Shown piece after piece: positions 27,501 to 42,500 of a DNA stretch of 64,000 bases. The position numbers and the translations under genes were made by a program. The notes beneath the pieces are model-generated. The model had not been told where the DNA came from. It was given only the letters and a program-made list of their open reading frames with translations, and did not search any database. This stretch comes from Orthonyx spaldingii. Its lineage: Eukaryota > Chordata > Aves > Passeriformes > Orthonychidae. The DNA lies in contig VZTJ01000009.1 of the NCBI GenBank assembly GCA_013397795.1, positions 131,806-195,805 of the forward strand, given 5' to 3'. The first letter of the stretch is position 1, and each line of letters starts with the position of its first letter.

Positions 27501-30500
27501 GCTGCAATCATTTGTTATAAGTGTGGTAAGGTCTTACTGCTCTTTTTCTCCCATCACCACTATAATTTAAAAACCTGCTAGCTATCTGCTTCTGCTGGTT
27601 ATTATTGTACTGACTTTTAGAGGATTTACACTGCAATTAAAAGACTGAAATACAGATGCTCTGCATTGTGGAGTGTGATGCCTTTTGACACAGTTTATAG
27701 AACTTCCATTCAATTTTGTGTTAGAGCTGCTCATAGTAGTACAAATTTGGGTCTGATTCAAATCATATTTGCAGTGTTAAAAACTCTGTTAGAATCTGAG
27801 GGTGTGTTTTGGTGACTGTTGGTTTTGAACATTTTTAGGTAAAACACATTTTAGATTGAGAAAGTGTCACAAAACCTGACATTTACATTTGATGAATATG
27901 GAAAGTATCTACAATTGAATTGTATTATTGCTACTGATTTATTTGTAATGATTGGATGGATTTAATTAACAGTCAGAACTATAGTAGTAGTAATATAGTA
28001 ATCCCTCCTGAATTTTCACTGAATTTGATGTCATAGGTAAAAAGTAAATCTCCTGAAATGTGGAAAAAGTGGGGGAAAAAAGAAGAAGAAAACAGGAAAT
28101 GTAGTTTTTGTCTTTTAGAATTGATAGACAGTGTGTATAACATGGGATATCCTGTATATATAGTGAAATCAGATATGAAAAGCATGCAGGGCACACTCTT
28201 TTTGGTATTGTCATAGCAACGGTACTTTTCCAAATATGCAGCAGCTTAAATTTCCAGAGATTTGTGAAAACAATAGCTGCAATCTGGACCTATAGCCTGC
28301 ATAATTGGTAAAACACATGAGGTTTGTTGAGCATGTGCAAACTCTGCACCACGGCTTTTCTGTCCTGCATGGTTCCAGATTTCACTTTCTTGCTACTTTG
28401 CATTTCACAAAGTGACTTCTAAAAGCAGTTACGTGCTTTTGGGATGCTTTCAAGAAAAAAAAAAAAGCTTTGGGAGTCAGGAGAGCTCAGTGACCCAATC
28501 TATATCTCACTGTTGATAAAAAGCTACTGGGTATTTTTGTGAGCAATTTTGGTCACCACTATACCTTTCTCTACTTACACGTTGCAAGGTGCGATGCCCC
28601 AGGACCCCATTTCTCCTGCACCCACAGTGCTGCACTGTATGTTTTGTTCTTCTGTGTGCTGAACTTCCAGTGATAGCAGCAGTAATAAGTGCATAATAGC
28701 TGAAAAGTATTTGCATATCAGTGTTATACACTGGAGCCAGTGTCAAAGTGGAGATTATTACAGCAGTGAAGGTTTTGGGGACAAAAGACACACATCCATA
28801 CTGAAACCAGGCTTCATTAGTCACTCTCACTGCAAAACTACCCTTTAAAGTATGGAATGCTCCTGAATGTACCTCATTATTAAGACTCTGGTAAGTGTCT
28901 TTTCCTCTCAGTCAGTTTGTTTATTCATCCTTGATTCCAAGGATTTGCTCAATTTTCTAGTAAGTATAATATATTTCCTATCCAGATGCCACATGGGATT
29001 ACTAGACAATTTACTTATCTGGACAAAATAAATGTCTTTCCTTTGAAGCCTGGAGTAACTCAGATCCTTCTCTGCTCTCTACTGGAGAATGAAAAGTGTT
29101 TAAGAAAAAGAGGCAAAGTCTACCACAGTGACATACTATCATATTCTGTTGGATGAATCTCAGTATTTTTTGACAGAATGAGTCAGCAGAGGCCAGAATC
29201 ACAGTGCATTAACCTCTCCTGTCTCACTCATCCTATACTCCCATTTTCTTGGAGAATTTTTAGACAAGTTTGAACAGGCTAAAAAGACAGTCCTGGAACT
29301 ACAGCAGCTCTTTGGGCTGTCTCAGTACAGTGTCTTATCTAAAATTGGCTGTGACTCTGTAATAGCAGTGACTCCCTAAAAGTTAAAGTACTTTTTATTC
29401 TTTCCCTCTCACCTTTTACTTTGATTTTTTGCAGAAAACATTGGCCTCTTTAGTTTACTATTGTTAGGAGGAGTGAGTTAAAGATACTAAGCAACCAAGG
29501 ATTTTGAGTTTAGGAATGTTTTCAGAATAACTATAAAATATTAAATTTACGTTATCCACAATATGTTGGAGGTCAGTTTGCCCTCAAAACATAATGTCTG
29601 ACAATTGTGCTTTCTTAGTGTGGGTTAGAAAAAGAATATAGTAGACTTAGGAAAACATCATAATTTAAGAAGTGACACATTTCAACAAAGACATAAAACT
29701 GTAGGCAGTACAGAAAAGAAGCAAAACCTTAGGAAACCATTACTTCATTAGGACAAATATTTTATGTCTTTTAAAAGACTCCTTATTAAAAAGGGTGAGC
29801 TTCAGGATATTCATGCTTGCGTGAAATCATAAATCTGCCATTTGAGAACAAAAAGTGCTTCTTTCTGTGGATAAATCGATTTTTATTACAGCTTCATCAA
29901 ATTCTTTGAAAACAGTTAATCTGAGTGTATTGCTAAGAGTTGGCTCACAGTTATTTTTAATATTCTCTCATCTTACAAATATAGTGGCCAAACCAGTTAG
30001 GAAAGTCAACCACATAGAGTAAGTATGCAGTTTGTGAAGCATTAAAAAGAAACTGAACAAGGACTCATCTGCTTAGTATAAGCAAGGGGTTCTTGAGAAA
30101 CTCCTTGCAAAAATATCTGTTTTGTACATTGTTTAGTTTCTCTGCCCTTTCTTTAGTATGTCTTCCCTTTGCCCTCAGATATATGGAATAATATATATGT
30201 GATTTACACTGCCTACTTTCCCATGTACTGGCAGTCAGGGATACCAGCTGGCCAAGAAAGGGCTCAGAGCTTAACCTGCCTGCAGATACATTCAGGGGTA
30301 TTTTCCCCATGAATAGGAGGGAGCCGGTAGAGATCTGTACCCCACTGGGAAACCAAAGCTGCTCTGTCTGGCAGAGGGGAAGCATGGCAATTCCTGCTTA
30401 ACTCGGGAAAACTGTGAAGTCATGCTCCCTATTATTCTTTTTATATTTAAGCAGAGATATTTGTGATTGTGCATGAAGGAGAAAGATACAGAAAAGGAGT

Positions 30501-33500
30501 GGAGAAAGGTTACTCTTTCATCACATTTTCTGGGTCTCTCAATTCATTTAGCCTTATCTGTGTCTTTTAGATTGCAAGCTCTTAGGTGCCATGACTGTTT
30601 TTATGTGTGTCTTTAGCTGGGGTACAACAGATAACTAGTTAAAAATTGTTGGAGTTTCCCAAGGAAACAATTTTTTGTTTTCAAGTGAATGCTCAGAAAA
30701 TAAAACTGTGAAAAAATGTCAGCTTCATGGAAATTTCTCATGAATAGAACTTAGGGGAAAATAGTTCAAAATTATCTAAATATGAAGTTCTTACATTTTC
30801 TAAACAGAAAATGTATTTCTCAGTTCAAAATTCCTTTCATTGTTAAGGCACAGTGAACTTACAGTGAAACATTATATTTTGGTTTATAAAATCTTGAAAC
30901 AATCCAAATTAAAGAAAAAACAAAAAAACCCCTCTTGCTCCAAAATATTTCATTATTGTTGATTGCTTTACAACCATTGTGAGATTTGGAATAGATTCAG
31001 CAAAATAATTTTACATGCAGGCTTGTTAAAAAATGATTAATTTCCCTTTTGTATTAAATTTTGAGGATGGTGGGAAAATCATCAAAATTTTTTTTTTTCT
31101 AGTTTAGTGTTGGGGAAAAATAAAACTTGCTTTGCATAAATCACTAGAAAATTCAGGATGGATTTTAATCACTGGTTCTATTGGTTTCAAATTATTTCAT
31201 CTGCCTTGACTTCCTTTGTAAAAAAATGGTCATTTAAGGCCAGTAGAGTTGCTGCTTGAACTCTACTGTTTCTAAAATAGACCTGCTTCATCTGTGTTGG
31301 CCTAAATAAGCCATCTATACATTTTCACTTACACTTGTTGGGACAAAAAAATTGTCCATTTACAGAAAGTTATTTTGGCATAGAGAGGAGAGTTGAGAAA
31401 AGCTGAAAGGATAAAGGTAAAGAGAATAATGCAGAAAGTAATAGAGAAAACGACCAACACAAATCTCTGGAATCAGTCCTTCATTTTCACTCTAATGAGG
31501 TATTCTTGGATGTTTTTCTGTTGTCTGATAAATGGAGGCACAGAAAAAGGAACATGAGAAACAGTGGCTGATGGGAAACTGGGGGCAAGTAAGGAAAAGT
31601 GTGAATAACATTGGCTAGCTAAATAAGAGAAAGTTAGAGTTACCAGTAAGAAAAATTATTTCTTAATCTATTTAGAAATAAGGATAGAGAAGGATCATAA
31701 CAGCATAAATTCTATTCTTATAACAAAGTCACCTGTTTGGAACCAGCATCATGGAACCAGCAAAAGGTAGAGATCCAACTGTACCATTTATAGAGGATAT
31801 ATATGTGGTGCTTGCAATTTTAGGAGCAGCAGTGATTGATTCATTCCAGGAACAAGTAAACATGTGTGCTGTTGAATTGCCAGCATCGTCACAGCCAACG
31901 TGTCTGTGTTGCTTGGACATCTCCAGTCCCAGTACTGTCTTTGTTAGATACCAGACAGCTTTTGAGAACTGCCTGAAGCCCTGCAGGATGTAGCTTCGCT
32001 CTCCGCTAGCCTTTTGGAGAGATGCTAATTGATGTTTATTTGTAAACTTATATCATGCTAAAATTTAAAAAACTGTGTCCATGAGTTACTTGGAGTCCAG
32101 ATTAGGAGCATTTTTACTGCTTACTTCTAGATCAAATCTGTCTGACTATACTCTTTCTTGGCATGGATCTACAAAGTGAATACCTGAAGGGGAAGTGCTT
32201 TGTTTTTGTTATCATTCATGTAATTTTCCAAATTAAGTGTTTCCATTCTCATCCGTTGAGACTCTCAGTCAGGTTTTAATTTTCACAGCATGAAGATTTG
32301 ATGAGTACATGACCAATTATACAGATTTACTGGTCACAGTCTGAGATTAATTACAAAACATAGGTTTATGGTAATGACCTTGACAAAATCCATCAAACAT
32401 TGATCCTTTTCTGTATCAGCAAATATGGAAATGAAAAGGATTATGGAGAGCTTGAACCGAAGAATAGTTGAAACCTGTTGCATTTCATCCACCTCAATGG
32501 ATAGGCAAAATGTTGTAATGATGAGTTCACCCTTTATTTACTGTATATACAGTTTATGACAGTGGTTTTTATAACTCTAAAAATTACACTTAATAAATAT
32601 GAGAAGATACAAATTTTCTTGATTACATAAACCTAAATATTTATTCAAGCTTTCATGAGAAGTTTTTGTTAATTTAAACAGAGCTCAGGCTGCTGAATGG
32701 ATGCCATTTTTTTTGATGTGGACACGAAACAAGTTTTAGTAATATCCACACTCATTTAACCAGTAAATGTTTTATACTAAGGCTTTGCTTCAGCATGGTT
32801 TGCCTACTGCAATCAAAATGAAACTGAAGTCAGCTTTTCATAGATTATATTTAAGGGTTTTATCCTTCATTGCATGAAGGATTGCTGGCTTTAATTAAAA
32901 AAATCAGAAGAGACATGTAAATATTCCTGCTGTAGTTCAGAGAAATGCAATATTACTTGTATTTTCCCTTTTGTTATTGATGTATGTAGAAGTTGGAGAC
33001 ACTAGTACATTGTGGATATTGCTGCTGAGAAGGGGAAAGGAAAAAGATAGGCTTGAAACACAGCCTGTGAGATGGCACAAAGCCAATACACTGAAAAATG
33101 GCAAACGTCACATTTAACAGCTGGACACAGAAATATTTCTCTTTAATTTGGAAGGAGAAAATTTTTTTCACAGCAGGGCACTCTCAAAAGAGTACAACAT
33201 CAAAGAGGGTGGGTCTCCCCAGTCAAACATCATCTGGCTCCAGTGATGGAGCAAAATGAATGAACTGTCAGGACTTTTTTCCAGTGTGTATGTTTTTGCC
33301 AAGTGAAAAGTAAAAGGTTTAGTGGCTTGTTCTGATCACAGACCAAATCCTGATAATGGAAAGCTGATTCCCTAAAGTATTCCTCTGATCAGCTGACAGG
33401 CAATGTCTGAAGAAGACCCCATATTGATTGATGGTCCACTTTGTATTGATGGCCCCTGCCACCCTTAGAGATAAGTGAGACATGCCAAATGCTTGACAGC

Positions 33501-36500
33501 TCTGGAGGGCTCCAGTGATTGTGTCTCAAGCAATGTTCTAATCTAATGTTATAATCCTCACAGAAACAAACACACTTCTAAAGAAACTTAGCATGATACT
33601 TACCAACACCAGACCTACACTCTGGAAAGAAAAAACCCTTTTCACATTCTCCACTGTGACGTCCACTAGCAACATCAGCACTACTCCTTTAATGTACTCC
33701 TTTCATTTGCTCCTTGACTCTGACTTCAGCCCCAAAGAAGCTGCAAAATAGCCATTCCTGTGCAGTTTTTCTGACAATCCTATAATTCAACAAATTTGAA
33801 GGAACAATAGACTGTAGGAATTTTTTGATATGAAAACATGGAGACACAGTTTGTACAGCCATTACTCATTTGTTTTATGAGGAATCTCAGGCACAGTTTA
33901 TCATATATTTTATTACTTGACCTTTTAATCATCATCTGGGGAACTTGACATTCCAGACATTCCAAAATATTCTAAACTAAAAATATCACTGTGCCTCATT
34001 ATTTAAAACTCATGAAGGAATTAAGTAGCTTTTCTAAGGTATGTAATTTTTACTGAAATTCCTCCTTTATGCAAAGTATTAATGAGAAGTTTAAAAAAAT
34101 ATTGAAAGAATTATCTGTGGAGTCTGTATTGTAGTAGTAAATGGGTGCTCTGCTGTGATAGATGTTCTACACATACACTGTAAACACCGTCCCTATCCAT
34201 ATTTACTTACAAACTCAGAGTGAAGATAAGCAAATGGTGCACAAAAATGTTATCAAAATCCCTGTTTTCTACAGCCACAGGATCAAGACACAGACTCTAA
34301 GTACTCTCTGTAAGACATGTGGCAAACCATTTTCAGGACAGGAGCTAAACCCAGGCATCTGCAGAGCAATCTGAGTGTCTGAATGGATGTGTTTAGTGGC
34401 ATTTTAAACCCTGGAAAGTACCTAAGACATACAGACAGGGCTGACAAGCAATGCTCAGAAGCTAAGGATAACTGCCTGTCTTCTGGAGTAGTCACTGGAG
34501 CTTTCATGGGATACTCAAACCCACCAGAAACATTAGTGGAAACTTAAGTTTGCACACCTGAATATAACTACTAATGCCCTAGTCCAGTAAAAAACCCTTA
34601 TCAATGGATCAAAACCATTACATTAGGCAGCAATACTTTTTTCAGAACAAAGTAATATTCTTCACATTTCTTGAAAGGGAGGCTGCTTGTGGACAGGCTT
34701 TCTTTACAAAGGGTTTTTTCACATGTAGTACATTTCTGAATTAGAGTTGGGATTTTTATTCACGTTTTTTTTTTTTTTGGTCATAGAATGCCCATGAACA
34801 ACGAGTCAGGAATTTGGTGGTGAATGAAGGTGGTAGAAGTCATCATGATCTGATGAGGTGATCTCCAGAGATTCCTTCCAACCTTAGTGGTTCCACAGCT
34901 CCCTGAACTGCCCTACTTAAATGAGACCATAGACACTTATGCTGCATGCAGAGAAAATGGAAGAATTCCTTGTCTCAAAGCAAGAAATGTTTCTTAGAAA
35001 ATTGGAGTGAATTATATAATCTTTTACCTGCCTAAAAAACAGACAGGCATATATGGTCTAAAAGTGTCAAATTAAGTTAAAACTTGAGTACCATTGACTT
35101 CAGCAGCTGTTTTAAGTCTAATTTGCTAAAGGATTTTTTCCAGTTCTAGTACAAGATTGAGAGTGTCTCTACAGAATCAGAGAATGTATAAGGTTGGATC
35201 GGACCACTGGAGTTATGTAGTCCAACCTCCGTGTTCAAGGAGGGTCTCCTAGAGCATACTACTCAGGATTGTGTTCAGACAGCTTTTGAACATCTCCAGG
35301 GAAGGAGACACTGCAACTTCTTGGGGCAGCCTGCTCTAATAGTCAGTCACCCTCATGGTAAAGTTCTTCCTCAAATTCAGGTAGTACATCCTGTGCATCA
35401 GTTTCTGCCCATAGCCTCTTGTCTTATTGCTCAGCACCACCAAGAAGAGTAATTCCATCCTTTTGACACCCTCCCTGCAGATCCCTTCAGTCTTTAGAAG
35501 CTCTGTGCTTGAAAAGATAATTACCTTTAAAATCTAGTTCTTAAAATGCTTAAACGAACACGATATTGGAATTTTAAAAAATCCTAAAGGGAGTAAAAAG
35601 AATGAGAAACCCCAAGTGCTGCAAACTGAAACCAAACAAAAATTGTAATCTAACAAGTTTCATTTACAGAATAATAATTGTGCCGTATGTTCTATGCGCC
35701 ATATTTCAGTATGTCTGAAAATATCCCTAAGCACTGAGTCTGGGATTTGTATGTCTAAAATCTGCTACCTCTCATGTGCTGACTCATGCACAGACCTATG
35801 AAAACATTGTTTGGAACAGTGTTTTGAAAAAGTGTTTAATAGAAATTACAGGAGTGAGGGATAAAAAGCTATGGTGTTCTTGGGCCATCAGCTACCTCTT
35901 ACAAGCACGGTAAGCCTGGAATTTGAAGAACAGACCTTTTATACTTTTGTTTCTTCTTATATTTAAGAATCAGGGAAAATTAGACTGATTTTCGTTTTTG
36001 AGTTTCTTTTGAGTGATTTCTCTGAGGTCACAGAGCCATCAGTAAGTTACTCCAGGAGTGTGTACCTGCTCATTTGTTTCAGCTGCATTGTCTAGTTTGA
36101 TGCTGAGTGATTAAATTTGCCAAAATCCTTCTGGAATATTTGGTTGTGTAAAGGAATGAAAAAACATGAAAAAACACTTTTTAATTTCACTTTTCAATAT
36201 CTAACAGTTTTGAGAACCTGAAAGAAAACGGCCAAAACTCTGTCATTACCTTTCAAAGGAAACAGTGCTCTGTTCTCAGAGGCACTGGGAGCAAGATAGA
36301 ATCACTGTAATTGTCTTGATTCCCTGACTAAGAATATAACTTTAGGAACTTTATTATAAGAGTAAGTTCATTGATTCTTTCCAGTTGAATGAGGATTTTC
36401 AGTATTCAGCCCTTACTTGTAACTCCTTTCCCATTGTGTTTACTGGGATATGCACTTACCAGTCAATGGGCGTGAGACTCTTCTTTTTTGATTATTTCAG

Positions 36501-39500
36501 CTTTGATAATTTGCCTCTCTGTTTTAAAACCATTTTTTCAGTCTGTTTTTTTTCTTGGTCTCTCTGAATATAGAGCCTAGATTGGCAACACTTTTTCTCT
36601 TCATGCTCCATGTCCCACATAGAAGACTGGAGAAAACTTCAATCTCTTGCCTCCACATGGTCTCCTGCTACCTGGGCTGCATAGGAACACAGTGTAGTGA
36701 GCAGGGTGGAAATAAATGTTAAACAAAAATGTCTCTATTGCAGAATGACTCATGGCTGAAGCACCACACCATTTTTTGTCCTATCACTAGACCTTTCAGG
36801 AGAGTGCAAAACCACACATGGGTAAGGCCCTGTGATGTCAGTGGATACTGCAAAAGCACTGGTCCTTTAAAGACTTATTTACATGTGTGCGAGTTTTCTG
36901 CTTCATGTGAGAGGTTTTTTCTACTCTGTGTCTTCCTCTCATTGCCCTGGTGTTGAGTAACTCTGTTGTGTTACATGAAATTCTTTCCTGTTCCAGGACC
37001 TCCATGGGCTAATGTCAAAACAAACCACTGAGACTTGACTTTAAAAAAGAGTTATTTTATGAAGTCCACATAATCAGCAGGGCATTGCTTTCATGACGCT
37101 TTCTGGAATAAGGCCCCAATCCTCCAACTGCTTGCACAGATGCTTGATTTCACACACGAGTAGTCCCATTGAGATCAATGGGACTACAACATGTGCATAA
37201 GTGTTTGCTGGACTAGGGTCTAAGTGAGAGATGAAGCCTTTCACCTAACTCAGACAGTTCAAACCGATGTTTATAGTTTCATATGCTATAATCCTTTGAG
37301 AAACATTAAAACTAAATAGCTTTTAATATTATTTGGCAAGTATTCTCTTTTATAAAATTTGCTAGATGATGCCTGGTAGATTAAAGAGAAAAACATTAAG
37401 TAGATATTACAAGATGTATGCTTCATATCAGATATGGCTAATTTTAGAAAATTGCTTTGAATTGTGTGAGAAGACCATTGGCTGTCAGGATATATTTCTG
37501 TGCATTTTTGCACAGGGGTTGTATCCAGTTGGACAAAAATTTTGGGTTGACTTTAACCAGTGAGGCCTCCTGATATGTTCTCCTTGCTCATTTATTTCAG
37601 ATATCTATTCTGCTAATTGCTTACAACAGTTCAAAATGCTTTGGAAAACTTGATGATAATTCTAAGTATAAACAAATTGCATGTAATACAAATATCACAA
37701 CAAAGAAAAATCGTTCTTTGAATGGACTGTTGGATTTTCTACGTGGCGAGGAGATATTATCCATTATTATTTTAAGAACAGAAGCACTTCAAAGCAAGTA
37801 ACTAGTTATTGACATGGATTTATTTCATACAGGTATAAAGACTTTAATTTCTGACTTTCAATAATTGGCTTTCATTTTCTACATAATAATAAACAAAAAC
37901 ATTCTTATCTCATCCCAAGACAACAAGCTTGAATGTTATCTGTAACACATTTGTATTTTTGATACTGCTATCTGTCCACAAATAATCTGAAGGCATATTT
38001 TAACTGGTAAAGCAAATCAATTGGTCTTATCAAGCAACAGTGGAACGTATGAGAAGTATTTATAACTAATGTCTTTCTGAAATAAAGACCATGCAATTGA
38101 ATAGGGAACCTGTCCAAACATTTTCACTTATAGTAGAATGAACTTGATGATATGTATACTGCTATTGTTGCATACCAGTTTTACGTGTATAGTTGAATAC
38201 TACAGATTCAGTAATATTTATTAGGCATCAAAGTTGGATTTATCACAATGTGATGAACAGTCTTTTCTTTATACTAGCTGGGAATAATTTGCCTGTTCAC
38301 TGTATAGGTAATCTAAAAGATAGCCTGTATTTCAATGTTCGAGATGTGGTCTTTGCAAAGCATGTGATTTTATGATATTACGGTTGTCATCTATCAACCT
38401 CAGTTTGTCTTTTTAGTTAAGCTGTATTTGGAGAATTTTTCATGCATTTTAGTTTGTCTCTGAGTTCCATTATATTTCATTTTTCTTTTATACAGTGAGA
38501 CTAAAAGTTGTTCTTAGAAAGTTCGCTCAATATCCTTACTTGGTCATCAAGCTAGTGAAAGAAATGAGAAAGAAGTGATGGTTAAAGGTATGATTGTTTC
38601 TACACACTCTTCTCATTCAGTGTGTAACAAGGAGAAGGCACATGTTCAGAAGGGCCCTAATGCAGATGCCCAGCTCTTAGTATTAAGGCATTTAAAGTCT
38701 AAAAATATTCATTCTTTGAACACTTGTTTCTATCAATATGAACCCAGCTGCACTTTGATTTTCTTCCTAAAGTGTGCTCCTTAAATGTAATATTTTCATG
38801 GAATTCTGTTGGTAGTCTTCTCTCTTTCAGTTCATGCAGCATCTTCTGAACATTTCAGACTTTCTAGATAATGAGATCCTTTGGCAGTGTTTTGGTTTCA
38901 AATACAGCTAGGCACCAGTACACTACACAAAATCCAACCTAAATGAGTAAATTATCAAGTCATGCATACAATCCAGTTTGCTTTCAGTTTGACATGAGTA
39001 GAAACTTGGAAAAATAAATAATGTATAGTTGTCAAAATAAATTCTGGAGTTCATTGGCATTTTGCTTAACAATCACTGCGTTAGGCAAGTCAAGTCACTG
39101 AATTTTACTGTTCAGTTATCTGTGTGAGTCTCAGAGCTTTTCAGTAAAGACACAGCTGTTTCCTCAGTTTTATGGGGGAGGTAACCTTCCTTGTCATTTG
39201 TTCTGTTGGCTATAGAGCTTTCTTCTACCAGTAATGCCTCTTAACACTCTTCCCCCATCTGTGAAAGCATATAAGTATTCAGCTTTACTTACAGTACTAG
39301 TTTATTACAGAGGATGAGTAAAATACCTCAAAGTGAATTAAATAAATATAATTCAATGAAGAGACAGCAGTTTCCTTCAAAAGAAGATGATGGTGATGAC
39401 AGGATTGAGTGTTTATGAATAAGAACAAAGAGGAAGGCCAATATAGCAGACATTCTGGTGGAAGTCGATTATACCTATTCCAGCCAAGAGGATGAGGCAG

Positions 39501-42500
39501 GTGAAATATTCTGAAAGCAGCTGGGAGAAACCTCACAATTTTCATCCCTTGTTCTTGCGGGACACTTCAATTTACCCAATGTTTGCTGGAAATGGAACAC
39601 AGCAGAGAGGAAAAAATCCAGGATGATCCTGGAGTGTGTGGAAGATGACTTCCTGACATAGATGGTGAAGGAGTCAGTTACAGAATGTGCCATGCTGGAC
39701 TTGTTGTTTGTGAACAGAGACAGACTTGTGGGTTATGTGGTGGTCAGAGGCTGTCTTGAGCAAAGTGATCACAAAATGATTGAGTTTTCAAATCTCAAAC
39801 ATGTAAGGAGGAGGATCAGCATAACTGCCATCTTGGACTTCCAGAGGGCAGACTTTGTCCTGTTTAGGGGCCTGGCTGACAGAGTCACTTGGGAGGCAGT
39901 CTTGGATGGCAAGGAGTCCAGGAAGGCTGGATGTGCCTTAAGAAGGAAATCTTAAAGGAACAGGAGCAGGCTGTCTACATATGCCAAAAGATGAATTGGT
40001 GGGGAAGAAGATTAGCCAGGTCAAACAGAGAATTTTGGCTGGAAGTTAGGGAAAAAAAGAGAGTTTGTGACCTTTGGAAGAAAGAGGCAGGCAACTCCAG
40101 AGAACTACAAGGATGTCATAAGGTTATGCAGGGAGAAAATTGGAAGGGCCAAAGCCCAAATAGAACTTACCTGCTGTAAAAGACAAAAAAAAAAGTTTCT
40201 ATAAATTGATTAGCAACTAAAAGAGGACCAAGGAAAATCTCCACCCTTTGGTGGATATGTGAGGAAACAGTAACAAAAGATGAGGAAAAGGCTGAGGAAC
40301 TTAATGCCTTCTTTGCCCCAGTCTTTAACAGTAAGACCAGTTCTTTTCTGAATAACCAGTCCTTTGAGTTGTAAGACAGTATATGAAGCAGAACGAAGTC
40401 CCTGTAATCAAGAAAAGAATAGTAGGAGACCTGCTACTCCATTTAGACATACACAAGTCTATGGGGTCTGATGGGAGTGACACAAGGGTCTTGAGGAGCT
40501 GGTGGAAAACCTCACTAAGCCACTTTCAATCATTTGTAAGTGGCCATGGCTCACCAAGGAGGTCCCAGTTGACGACTGCAGGAGTGTTGATCTGCTGGAG
40601 GGTGGAAGGGCTGTACAGGGGATCTGGACAGGCTGGATTGATGGGCTGTTGCCAGTTTTATGAGGTTAAGCAAGGACAAGTACCAGGTCCTGCACTTCGG
40701 TCACAATAACCCTACATGATGGTGCAGGCTGGGGACAGAGTGGCTGGAAAGAGGCCTTGGTGGAAAAGGATTTCAGGGTGCTGGTCAACAGCTGTTGAAC
40801 ATGAGCCAATGCGTGCCCGGGTGGCCAAGAAGGCCAATGGTGTCCTGGCCTGTGTCTGCAATAGTGTGGCCCACAGGACCAGGTCAGTGACCGTCCCCTT
40901 GTACTCAGCACTTGTGAGGTCACACGAGTCCTATGTCCAGTTCTGGGCTCTTCACTACAAAAAGGACCTTGAGGTGCTGGAGTGTGTCCAGAGAAGAGCA
41001 ATGGAGCTGGGGAAGGGTCTGGAGTGCATGGTCTGTGAGGAGCAGCTGAGGGAGCTGGGGGTGTTTAGTCTGGAGAAAAAGAGGATCGGGGGAACTTTAT
41101 TGCTCTGCTTGAAAGGAGGTTCTAGCAGTGTGGGAGTTGGTGTCTTCTCCCAAGTAACAAGTGACAGGAAAAGAGTAAACAGCCTCAAACTGTGCCAGGG
41201 AAAGTTTAGCTTCGATATTAGGGAAAAGTTCTTCACCAATAGGGTTGTCAAGAACTGGAACAGACTGTCACCATCCCTGGAGGTATTTAAAAGAAATGTT
41301 GCTGTGGCGCTTAGCAACTTCATTTAGTGCTTGGCTTAGCAGTGCTGGTTTAAGAGTTGGACTCAATGATTTTAAAGGTCTTTTGCAACCAAAAAAATCC
41401 TAGATTCTATAATTGCACACCTTTTACAGACTGTCAGATAAATAGCCAGGCTTATAACCATTACCCTTTTGGGCATTGTTTTCAATTTCTGTTTAGGATA
41501 AACACCTGTAGAAGATATTGTAGTGTTTTTACATCAAAAGCAAGGTCTCACAATAGTGAGATTTGCCTAATATAGAGCTTATTCAGTTCTGATGACCAAG
41601 TCAGCAAAGAAGAAACTTTCTGTGTAACTGTGGCTGGTAGGTTCATACACTATTATAGAAAGAATATAACTTCTATGGATGCTACCATATCTAACATATC
41701 AGTCTGGTTACAACTTTTTCACCATATCATCAGTAATTTTGGGTACATCTTTGCCATCTTGACTCTTCCCATTGAAGTCAAGAGTAAAACTTCTTTTGAG
41801 AGAAGATGGATAGTAAGTGATTTGAAAATGCTATGATTTTATGCATTTGATGTCAATGAGAATAGCAGTGAATAGGAAAATGCAAGAGCCTCTACTAATG
41901 GTAAGAATTAATACTTGCATATTTTGGGGTTTTCTTCACATCTCTTTTGATGTCTTGCAACATAAAACAAATATTCTAATAGCTACTTTTGCAATATAAA
42001 TGCATGTGCAAAGAAAAATTCTGTTTTCAGGATCTGTCTATTCTCTGACTGCCTGAAATGAAAATGTGCAGTCAAATAACAATCTATTAATACCTTTCTT
42101 ATCTGACTAAATGGAAAAATAAAATGCAGGCAGAATTTCTAAAGACACAATCCTTTAGCAGGCCGTGAAAAGAGAACAAGGGAAGGCAACAGATAGAGAG
42201 GAAAGGACTTCAACAAACTATATTTGCTCTTGCTGTTGCTTCCGTGAAATTGTTTTTAGTTGCTTTGTAACTTGACTTTCTCTGCAGCTTTGCTGTTGAA
42301 TATGAACTTTTTATTCTAAAATTTGGTGGCATCTGTACCAGACACTGGAACAACAGTCTTTATCATTGGAATTATATTTGTCCAATTGATCCAAGTGAGC
42401 AATTCTTACTATATAATTACCGAAGTAATTGAAGGTTCTCAGAAGGCTCTTTAGCACTGCACCTTGTCTTTCAATACTGCTTTTGTTTTAGATGGTCCTT

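Noticed and set aside
32540..32553. Perfect 14 bp palindrome ACTGTATATACAGT
   Set aside because: Short AT-rich palindromes of this size are expected by chance in 64 kb of AT-rich intron sequence.
40666..41323. Minus-strand frames over the CR1 at 39.4-41.4 kb
   Set aside because: They are antisense shadows of the CR1 ORF2 remnant.
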